5,342 bases of DNA from an uncultured bacterium (GCA_903958115.1 CAJBRS010000059.1:1-5342), one strand, 5' to 3'; counted from the stretch's first letter, positions 1 through 5,271 are shown. The notes: generated by a model not told the origin, from the letters alone. Program-made: numbers and translations.

Positions 1-1355
1 TCCCATTTTCTCCGACATCAGCCCAACTCAAAGCGATGGAAGATATAATGACCGATTTTCGAAGCGGTAAAGCTATGTCCCGTCTTCTCGAAGGTGATGT
101 CGGATCTGGAAAAACAGCAGTGGCAGCTCTTGCGGTATATTCATCAATAATGACTCGGCCATCTGGAAAAGATTTTGGGACATTACAAGCTGCATATATG
201 GCACCGACAGAAATTTTAGCCAAACAACACTTTGAATCATTCATAAAATATTTTACTCATCTTGGTGTATCTGTCGGATTAATTACTGGAAGCGGTTGCA
301 GAAAGTTTCCTTCAAAAGTAGACCCTAGTGGCTGGACCGCAATCTCCCGAGCACAGCTTTTAAAATGGGTAGCTAATGGTGAAATTCCGATTTTAATTGG
401 CACACATGCTCTAATTCAGAAGTCGGTGATATTTAAGAATTTAGCTTTGGTGATTATTGACGAACAGCACAGATTCGGAACAGCCCAAAGACAAAAACTG
501 GCGAGAAAAGACGACGTACTACCACACTTACTATCGATGACGGCTACACCGATCCCTCGAACGCTAGCTTTGACTATTTATGGAGACCTAGATATCACCC
601 TTCTTGATGAGATGCCGGCTGGCCGCAAACCAATCATTACGGAAATTGTATTACCAACAGCTCGCGAAAAAACCTACGAAAAAATTCGTGAGGAAATAAA
701 GGCTGGCCGACAAGTTTATGTTATCTGCCCTCGCATTGACGAGCCAGATCCAAACAAAGAAATGACCCTCAATGTGAAGTCTGTAACAGAAGAAGCTAAG
801 CGACTAAAGAAGAAGGTTTTCCCAGATCAAAATATTGCCATTCTCCACAGCAAGATGACAAACATTGAAAAAGAAAAAACTATGAAGGCTTTCGAGGATG
901 GCAAAATTAACATTTTAGTTTCGACATCTGTCGTCGAAGTTGGAGTTAACGTACCAAATGCAACAGTAATGATTATTGAGGGTGCGGAAAGATTTGGACT
1001 ATCACAGCTTCACCAATTGCGTGGACGCGTAGTGCGAAGCAACCACCAAGCTTACTGCTATATTTTTGCTGAAACAAAAAGCGACAAGACAATAAAACGT
1101 CTTAATAATTTTAAGAAGGCTAAAAACGGCTTTGAATTAGCAGAATTTGATTTGCAAGAACGTGGTTCTGGTGCGCTGTATGGTGGCAAACAATGGGGCA
1201 TCACCGACCTTGGCATGGAGGCTTTACAAAACCTCAAAATGGTAGAGGCGGCGCGTAATGAAGCGCGCCGCCTCCTCTCCTCTACTGACGGTCTCAGAAA
1301 CTTTCCCTTGCTTCAGGCGGCACTTTCTGATAAAAAAGAAGTTCACTTTGAATAA
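1..1355 (+). CDS. recG: ATP-dependent DNA helicase RecG, C-terminal part (5' end outside window)
   Basis: RecG is a superfamily 2 dsDNA translocase that remodels stalled forks and branch-migrates Holliday junctions in the cytoplasm. The frame is already open at base 3 and reads PFSPTSAQLKA before the first Met at 36, so that Met is internal. About 450 residues are visible; the N-terminal wedge/OB domain is missing. Counting from the Met at 36: Walker A GDVGSGKT (20-27), motif Ia MAPTEILAKQ (55-64), motif II DEQH (142-145), motif III SMTATPIPRT (167-176), motif V STSVVEVGVNVPNA (296-309), motif VI QLRGRVVR (327-334), and the C-terminal RG-G-LYGG-Q region (376-386). The stretch LITGSGCRKF to GTHAL (82-125) is about 13 residues longer than I recall for E. 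coli RecG. Motif VI has Val333 where the family normally has Gly. The 3' end overlaps the next gene by 8 nt. Mfd is the nearest alternative, but the sequence fits RecG best. Confidence 0.96.
   Translation, partial: PFSPTSAQLKAMEDIMTDFRSGKAMSRLLEGDVGSGKTAVAALAVYSSIMTRPSGKDFGTLQAAYMAPTEILAKQHFESFIKYFTHLGVSVGLITGSGCRKFPSKVDPSGWTAISRAQLLKWVANGEIPILIGTHALIQKSVIFKNLALVIIDEQHRFGTAQRQKLARKDDVLPHLLSMTATPIPRTLALTIYGDLDITLLDEMPAGRKPIITEIVLPTAREKTYEKIREEIKAGRQVYVICPRIDEPDPNKEMTLNVKSVTEEAKRLKKKVFPDQNIAILHSKMTNIEKEKTMKAFEDGKINILVSTSVVEVGVNVPNATVMIIEGAERFGLSQLHQLRGRVVRSNHQAYCYIFAETKSDKTIKRLNNFKKAKNGFELAEFDLQERGSGALYGGKQWGITDLGMEALQNLKMVEAARNEARRLLSSTDGLRNFPLLQAALSDKKEVHFE
1245..1274. repeat. GC-rich inverted repeat inside the recG 3' end
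   Basis: Arms GAGGCGGCGCG (1245-1255) and CGCGCCGCCTC (1264-1274) are perfectly complementary over 11 bp around the 8-base loop TAATGAAG. It lies within recG codons for VEAARNEARRL, about 75 nt upstream of the start of the next gene. The arms are almost pure G+C in an otherwise AT-rich gene. It may be an mRNA structure influencing the downstream gene, or a by-product of the Ala/Arg-rich protein sequence; nothing here decides between them. Confidence 0.6.
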
Positions 1356-2184
1356 AAAAATTCTTAAAAAAATATTTCTCGGGATTGTTTATTTTTTTGC
1401 CGTTATTGGTTTTGTCCTAACGTCAGGATATTTTGCTGTTCGATTTCACCTCACCAATAGTGCTGGAATCATCGACCAGCAAAGTGCCTCCTTTTTATCA
1501 GAATCAGCCTCGACTTCAACCAGACCTTCCGTCGACATGGCTTGGAGCAAGGGTGATGAGTGGGTTCCATTAAGCCAAGCAATGACTAAAGACGCGGGAA
1601 TTGTTGAACACGTATCAGCCATTACAGGCGTTGATGGACGATTAATCACAGCCCAACTAGTAGCCGAGCAACTTCGTCTCTTCACTGACGAAAGAGAAGT
1701 TTTCAAGCAAGTTTTTGCTCCTTTAAAAATCCTCGGGAGTCAGTCCCAATTTTCTTGGGGAATTATGGGAATCAAAGAAGACACAGCGATAGCTATTGAG
1801 AATAATTTGAAAGACACCTCTTCCCCATATTACCTTGGGCCACAATACGAACATTTGTTAGATTTCCAAACAAATGATATCCAGACAGAGAGATTTAATA
1901 GAATAGTTGACGAGCACAATCATTACTATGACTATCTTTACACCGCTCTTTATTTAAAAGAAATAATGACACAGTGGAAAAAAGCAGGTTTTGATATTTC
2001 CAAAAAACCAGAAATTCTAAGTACTCTGTACAATATCGGTTTTGCCCACTCAAAACCCAATGCCTCACCAGAAGTCGGTGGCGCGCCAATCACCGTAAAC
2101 GGAGTAGTATATAGTTTCGGTGGTCTAGCATATAACTACTACTATTCGACAGTTTTGGAGAACGTTTTCCCTCCAAAAAATTAA
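1348..2184 (+). CDS. Membrane-anchored extracytoplasmic protein, possible lysozyme/lytic-transglycosylase fold
   Basis: 278 residues from a TTG start. That start overlaps the recG stop by 8 nt and has an AGAAG motif (1337-1341) six bases upstream. It puts a basic N-terminus (NKKILKK) directly before a hydrophobic segment (about residues 9-31), so the protein is probably anchored with its body outside. An in-frame ATG at 1258 would add 30 non-membrane residues encoded inside recG and is less likely. A Ser/Thr-rich linker (about 47-62) follows. I do not recognise the family by name. The order of motifs resembles lysozyme-like transglycosylases: a helix with a candidate acidic residue in LVAEQL (Glu107), then FSWGIMGIKEDTA (135-147) like the S-x-G-L-M-Q...TA motif, then YLKEIMTQWKK and ILSTLYNIG (223-231) like the A-x-Y-N-A-G motif. 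A peptidoglycan-remodelling role is inference. Probably co-transcribed with recG. Confidence 0.82.
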   Translation: MNKKILKKIFLGIVYFFAVIGFVLTSGYFAVRFHLTNSAGIIDQQSASFLSESASTSTRPSVDMAWSKGDEWVPLSQAMTKDAGIVEHVSAITGVDGRLITAQLVAEQLRLFTDEREVFKQVFAPLKILGSQSQFSWGIMGIKEDTAIAIENNLKDTSSPYYLGPQYEHLLDFQTNDIQTERFNRIVDEHNHYYDYLYTALYLKEIMTQWKKAGFDISKKPEILSTLYNIGFAHSKPNASPEVGGAPITVNGVVYSFGGLAYNYYYSTVLENVFPPKN

Positions 2185-2196
2185 CCATAATTTACA

Positions 2197-2225
2197 TTGA
2201 AAAAAGGTCGTATTTAAGATAAGAT
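2197..2225 (+). promoter_or_regulatory. Putative sigma70-type promoter of the tRNA-Ile gene
   Basis: TTGAAA (2197-2202) and TAAGAT (2220-2225) are separated by 17 bp, each close to the -35/-10 consensus. Transcription would begin near 2232, about 8-10 nt upstream of the mature tRNA 5' end. A second possible pairing is TTTACA (2191-2196) with the overlapping TAAGAT at 2215-2220 (18-bp spacer). The 56-bp gap between the preceding stop codon and the tRNA contains nothing else. Confidence 0.55.
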
Positions 2226-2240
2226 AGCCAGCACACACTT

Positions 2241-2313
2241 GCGCGTGTAGCTCAGTTGGTAGAGCGCCGAGCTTATACCTCGGTGGTCCTAGGTTCGAGT
2301 CCTAGCACGCGCA
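2241..2313 (+). tRNA. tRNA-Ile, anticodon UAU
   Basis: A complete cloverleaf: acceptor GCGCGTG (2241-2247) pairs with CACGCGC (2306-2312). The D stem is GCTC/GAGC with loop AGTTGGTA. The anticodon stem is CCGAG (2267-2271)/CTCGG (2279-2283) around the 7-base loop CTTATAC, giving T33, anticodon TAT (2274-2276) and A37. The variable loop is 5 nt, and the T arm is CTAGG-TTCGAGT-CCTAG. The discriminator is A2313 and CCA is not encoded (CAT follows). UAU reads AUA isoleucine codons, several of which occur in the recG fragment. Most bacteria instead use a CAU tRNA modified to lysidine by TilS, so this anticodon is notable. The gene ends 2 bp from the ftsH stop codon on the other strand. Confidence 0.95.
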
Positions 2314-2315
2314 CA

Positions 2316-4220
2316 TTAAATAGCCTCTTCTTTCTTTTTTGGAACAATACCATTAGCAACTAGAATCTTTTCGAATTCAGCACGTTCGATTGTTTCTTTA
2401 TCTACAAGCTCAACAGCAATAGCATCAAGCACCTTGCGATGATCTTTAATTATTTTATTAGTGATCTCATAAGCCTCATTCATTATTCTAGACACCTCGC
2501 TATCAATTTGAGTTCCGACTGTCTCAGAATAATCTCTCTCATCCATACCCGTACCAAAGAGTGGTCGCCCACCCATTCCTTCGAGAGCTACTGGACCGAT
2601 TTTTTCTGACATTCCATACTTTGTCACCATATCACGAGCAAGAGCTGTAGATACCTGGAGATCGTTTGATGAACCAGTAGTTAAATCACCAAAAATATTT
2701 TTTTCCACGACATATCCACCAAGAGAAACAGCAATATCATCAAGAAATTCGTTGCGAGATTGAAGTTTGCGATCATCAAGCGGTAATTTTAAAGTGTAAC
2801 CAGCCGCCCGACCTCGTGAAATGATCGAAACCTTGTGAACAGGATCGGCATATTTTAATACAGAAGCAACAAGTGCGTGGCCAGCCTCATGGTACGCAGT
2901 CAATTCTTTTTCTTTCTTACCAAGCAAATGTGAACGGCGTTCTGGTCCGAGCATTACTTTTTCAATCGATCTGATCAAATCAAATTGGAAGACTTTATTG
3001 CGATTTTCTCGTGCGGCGAGAATAGCTCCTTCGTTCATTAGTGAGTATAAGTCAGCACCAGAAAAACCGGGTGTTCGTTCGGCTATCACTTCAAAATTTA
3101 CATCCTCAGCCAAAGGCTTCTCACGAGCGTGAATTTTCAAAATCTCCAAACGATCGTGTCGATCAGGAAGATCAATTGTCACTCGACGATCAAAACGACC
3201 CGGACGAAGAAGGGCTGGGTCAAGTACATCTGGGCGGTTTGTAGCTGCCATAACAATCACTTTTTCATTTGGTTCAAAGCCATCCATTTCCACAAGAATC
3301 TGGTTAAGGGTCTGTTCCCTTTCGTCATTACCACCACCAACTCCAGTACCACGCACTCGTCCAACAGCATCAATCTCATCAATAAAAATAATTGCAGGAG
3401 CAGTAGTCTTAGCTAATTTAAATAGATCACGTACTCGACTCGCTCCAACACCGACGAACATCTCGACAAATTCAGAACCAGAGATCGAGAAAAAAGCTAC
3501 GCCAGCCTCTCCAGCTACAGCGCGAGCCAACAATGTCTTACCCGTACCAGGTGCGCCCATCAGCAAAATACCTTTTGGAATTCGAGCCCCAATCTCTAGG
3601 AATTTCTTTGGGTTACGAAGAAAATCAACTATTTCTGTTAATTCTTCTTTGGCCTCTTTAGCCCCAGCAACATCTTTAAATGTAACCTTCTGACTTTTAT
3701 CGTCAGCGGCAGTGAAACGAGGTTTTGATTGTCCAAAAGTAAAGGCTTGCATCCCCGCTCCTTTTACTTGTCTATTCAAGAACCAAATAAAAAACAAAAT
3801 AAACAAAATGGGTATCAAGAACGGTAAGATATTTCCTAACCAGTATCCAAAACCACTTTGATCATTAATAGAAATTTTTACAGTAGAAAGACTAGAGGTA
3901 GAGACTCCGTATCGCGACAAACTATCAGTCAAAGATGACTCTGTCTCCTTCTTCGAATCTTTAACGGTTTTATCTTTATAAGTGATGGTAAGATCATCTG
4001 TCTGGACAGTAATTTGAGAAACCTTGCTAGCATTAATATCATTTGCCAACTCTGTCAGGCTAATAGTCGAAGGATTTGAAACGTCCTGCTGGACAATAGA
4101 ATAAAGGGCTATTATGGAGATAAAGATTAATAAAGCACCACTTATAGTATTAAAAATACTTTTTTTGGGTGATGGATTTTTTTTCTTATTTTTCGGCTTT
4201 TTTTCGATGTTTTTAGTCAT
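2316..4220 (-). CDS. ftsH: ATP-dependent zinc metalloprotease FtsH
   Basis: 634 residues, close to the 644 of E. coli FtsH. It is a membrane-bound hexameric AAA+ protease that extracts and degrades membrane and cytosolic proteins. Domains in order: a very basic Lys/Asn/Pro-rich cytosolic tail (1-20), TM1 (about 22-43), an external domain (about 45-122), TM2 (about 126-148), and the AAA module. The AAA module has Walker A GAPGTGKT (222-229), pore loop MFVG (254-257), Walker B IIFIDEID (277-284), and Arg fingers R339/R342 in RPGRFDR. The M41 peptidase has HEAGH (444-448) and the probable third zinc ligand Asp520 in TTGSSND. All key residues are present, so it should be active. The ATG at 4220 is the only sensible start. 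No Shine-Dalgarno is visible in the 20 bp upstream, and a leaderless mRNA is plausible. It is divergent from smpB and convergent with the tRNA; no clear terminator is seen beyond its stop. Confidence 0.98.
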   Translation of the reverse strand: MTKNIEKKPKNKKKNPSPKKSIFNTISGALLIFISIIALYSIVQQDVSNPSTISLTELANDINASKVSQITVQTDDLTITYKDKTVKDSKKETESSLTDSLSRYGVSTSSLSTVKISINDQSGFGYWLGNILPFLIPILFILFFIWFLNRQVKGAGMQAFTFGQSKPRFTAADDKSQKVTFKDVAGAKEAKEELTEIVDFLRNPKKFLEIGARIPKGILLMGAPGTGKTLLARAVAGEAGVAFFSISGSEFVEMFVGVGASRVRDLFKLAKTTAPAIIFIDEIDAVGRVRGTGVGGGNDEREQTLNQILVEMDGFEPNEKVIVMAATNRPDVLDPALLRPGRFDRRVTIDLPDRHDRLEILKIHAREKPLAEDVNFEVIAERTPGFSGADLYSLMNEGAILAARENRNKVFQFDLIRSIEKVMLGPERRSHLLGKKEKELTAYHEAGHALVASVLKYADPVHKVSIISRGRAAGYTLKLPLDDRKLQSRNEFLDDIAVSLGGYVVEKNIFGDLTTGSSNDLQVSTALARDMVTKYGMSEKIGPVALEGMGGRPLFGTGMDERDYSETVGTQIDSEVSRIMNEAYEITNKIIKDHRKVLDAIAVELVDKETIERAEFEKILVANGIVPKKKEEAI

Positions 4221-4240
4221 AGTTAGTATATAATATCACA
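4221..4240. promoter_or_regulatory. 20-bp divergent start region of ftsH and smpB with back-to-back -10-like hexamers
   Basis: The plus strand carries TATAAT at 4229-4234, placing a transcription start at or very near the smpB ATG (4241). The minus strand carries TATACT at 4230-4225, placing a start at or near the ftsH ATG (4220). Neither gene has room for, or shows, a Shine-Dalgarno sequence. No convincing -35 hexamer stands out for either direction; any would lie inside the opposing gene's first codons. The two -10 elements overlap by two bases, so polymerase binding should be mutually exclusive. Positions of actual starts are inferred. Confidence 0.5.
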
Positions 4241-4687
4241 ATGACAACATTCGCCACTAACAGAAAAGCCCATTTCAACTACGAAGTCCTCGAGAAAATC
4301 GAGGCTGGTATTGAGCTATTGGGTTTTGAGGTGAAATCAGTAAAAGCTGGCAAAGTCACACTGGATGGCTCACACGTCACTATTCGTGGACAGGAAGCTT
4401 ATCTTATCGGGGTCACTATCTCCCCTTTTCAACCAAACAATACACCTAAAGAATACGATGCTAGCAGAAATCGTCGGTTACTGCTCACCAAGAAAGAATT
4501 GCTAGCGCTAGAGCAATCGGAGGCTCACAAGGGTTTGACAATAGTGCCAATTTCGATGTATAGTAAAAATCGAAAAATCAAGGTAGAAATTGCAATTGTC
4601 CGTGGGAAAAAAATATTCGACAAACGCGAGAGCATCAAAAAACGTGATGGCAAACGTGAGATTGAAAGGACTTTGAAAAGTCGTTAG
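4241..4687 (+). CDS. smpB: SsrA-binding protein SmpB
   Basis: 148 residues (E. coli SmpB has 160). SmpB binds the tRNA-like domain of tmRNA, mimics the missing codon-anticodon interaction in the ribosomal A site, and is essential for trans-translation. Family hallmarks visible: NRKAHFNYEVLEKIEAGIEL (7-26), the GFEVKSVKAGKVTL segment (28-41), GQEAYLIG, SRNRRLLLTKKEL (75-87), the KGLTIVPISMY strand (97-107), KIKVEIAIVRGKKIFDKRE (112-130), and a basic C-terminal tail KKRDGKREIERTLKSR expected to become helical in the mRNA channel. The ATG at 4241 begins two bases past a TATC sequence with no Shine-Dalgarno; a leaderless start is likely. The tmRNA gene lies 125 nt downstream on the same strand. 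The last sense codon and the stop lie in the left arm of a perfect 28-bp inverted repeat. Confidence 0.97.
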   Translation: MTTFATNRKAHFNYEVLEKIEAGIELLGFEVKSVKAGKVTLDGSHVTIRGQEAYLIGVTISPFQPNNTPKEYDASRNRRLLLTKKELLALEQSEAHKGLTIVPISMYSKNRKIKVEIAIVRGKKIFDKRESIKKRDGKREIERTLKSR

Positions 4688-4765
4688 TGACAGAGGTATT
4701 TGTGAAAGACCGCTCCGGGGCGCTTGCCCAAGTCCTAGTCTTTCACAAATACCTCTGTCACTAAC
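4683..4765. repeat. Perfect 28-bp inverted repeat spanning the smpB stop codon
   Basis: The left arm (4683-4710, starting GTTAGTGACAGAGG) and right arm (4738-4765, ending CCTCTGTCACTAAC) are exact reverse complements over 28 bases, with a 27-base loop (4711-4737). The loop itself can form GGGC-GCTT-GCCC (4718-4729). The smpB TAG stop (4685-4687) lies within the left arm. Pairing breaks cleanly on both sides (C4682 against A4766; C4711 against A4737). There is no T-run after the right arm, so it is not a canonical intrinsic terminator. No target-site duplication is evident. Possible roles are a 3' mRNA-stabilising or RNase III-processed hairpin, a termination or attenuation structure between smpB and ssrA, or a small mobile palindromic repeat. 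Confidence 0.93.
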
Positions 4766-4778
4766 AACATACCAACAC

Positions 4779-4806
4779 TCATATTCAATCTCACGATTGT
4801 ATATGA
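4779..4806. promoter_or_regulatory. 12-bp imperfect inverted repeat just upstream of ssrA
   Basis: TCATATTCAATC (4779-4790) and GATTGTATATGA (4795-4806) pair over 12 bases with one T-T mismatch around the loop TCAC. The right arm contains TATATG (4800-4805), the best -10-like hexamer for a transcript starting near the tmRNA 5' end at 4813; I see no good -35. The palindrome could be an operator overlapping the ssrA promoter, or an RNA hairpin in a smpB-ssrA precursor near the 5' processing site. The sequence alone does not separate these. Confidence 0.45.
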
Positions 4807-4812
4807 AATCAT

Positions 4813-5227
4813 GGGGATGATCGGCCTAGACAGGTGATCACCTCTTATATGTGCAAAGTAGAGCTCCAGTAACTCTTAAATCTGCTGGGCTTTCTAAGTG
4901 CAAACTTAGTTTCAAAAGCCAAGTCAATTGCGTCTCCATATTTTGGAGCCAAGGACTTCGCTTTCGCTTACGCAGCTGCCTAACGGCACCGCCTTCGCGA
5001 CATCACTCAGGGCTTAGTTTGGCTGTCTTGAGTCTGGTGTTATAACGCCAAAATAGAATTCGAGACCTCTTCGACTCAAATTCGAAATAAAGAAGATCGG
5101 CAATGAAAGGTTTTGAATGCTTCATACTTTCAACGCTTAAATTGTCGCAAGACAAAGAAACATCCTACACTTTGTAGACTCATATAAGAAAATTATCTGC
5201 ACCGCGGTTCGATTCCGCGCATCTCCA
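4813..5227 (+). ncRNA. ssrA: tmRNA (transfer-messenger RNA)
   Basis: With SmpB, tmRNA enters stalled ribosomes as alanyl-tRNA, then serves as mRNA for a degradation tag. The ends form a tRNA-Ala-like domain. GGGGATG (4813-4819) pairs with CATCTCC (5220-5226), including the G3-U70 wobble that is the alanine identity element. The D-loop analogue contains TAGACAGG. The T arm is CGCGG-TTCGATT-CCGCG (5203-5219). Discriminator A5227 is followed by CAA, so CCA is not encoded. The long P2 helix is supported by CTTATATG (4844-4851) with CATATAAG (5181-5188) and CAAAG (4854-4858) with CTTTG (5170-5174). The tag frame ends ...DFAFAYAAA-stop at 4981-4983. The length of about 415 nt is somewhat longer than the 363 nt of E. 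coli. It is a one-piece, unpermuted tmRNA. The region before the tag folds by eye as nested helices. Confidence 0.96.
4930..4983 (+). other. tmRNA-encoded proteolysis tag reading frame
   Basis: The frame ending in TAA at 4981-4983 reads ASPYFGAKDFAFAYAAA if the resume codon is GCG at 4930 (17 residues), or AKDFAFAYAAA from GCC at 4948 (11 residues). GCG at 4930 is preferred: it is an Ala codon 9 nt after the last paired base upstream (4920), with an AGTC just before it, similar to the AGUC ahead of the E. coli resume codon. The C-terminus AAA with aromatic residues nearby is a hydrophobic tail of the sort recognised by ClpXP and FtsH. The stop codon and C-terminal residues are firm; the first residue is inferred. 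Confidence 0.75.
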
Positions 5228-5229
5228 CA

Positions 5230-5271
5230 ACAAAAGAAAAAGCCAGCTCCCCTGCTGGTTTTTTCTTTTGT
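5230..5271. terminator. Intrinsic terminator after ssrA, possibly bidirectional
   Basis: An 18-bp stem runs from 5230-5247 to 5254-5271 with only one G-T wobble (5242/5259) and loop TCCCCT. The core is GCCAGC-TCCCCT-GCTGGT followed by TTTTTCTTTTG. The T-rich right arm doubles as the U-tract for transcripts coming from ssrA. The A-rich left arm would do the same for transcription entering from the right. It begins three bases after the tmRNA discriminator base, so little 3' trailer remains for trimming. Confidence 0.9.

Noticed and set aside
1258..1347. Extension of the membrane protein to an upstream in-frame ATG at 1258 (308 residues)
   Set aside because: The extra 30 residues lie entirely inside recG, do not look like a signal or membrane segment, and the TTG at 1348 has a better-spaced AGAAG and places the membrane anchor at the N-terminus.
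1446..2089. Minus-strand open frames opposite the membrane protein gene
   Set aside because: The plus-strand frame has a coherent membrane anchor and domain; the minus-strand frames have no recognisable motifs, promoters or ribosome binding sites.
3041..3416. Two overlapping plus-strand open frames opposite ftsH
   Set aside because: They are antisense to the highly conserved AAA and SRH region of ftsH and show no protein-like features of their own.
4683..4765. The 28-bp inverted repeat as an insertion sequence or CRISPR unit
   Set aside because: There is only one copy in the window, no transposase, no target-site duplication, and no spacer-repeat periodicity.
4683..4765. The palindrome as a fold-back assembly chimera
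   Set aside because: A fold-back artefact would normally give longer mirror symmetry; here the pairing stops sharply and unrelated sequence plus an intact tmRNA follows. Raw reads would settle it.
4851..5045. 64-codon plus-strand open frame
   Set aside because: It lies within the tmRNA, is out of frame with the tag, and reads as low-information Arg/Ser/Leu-rich sequence.
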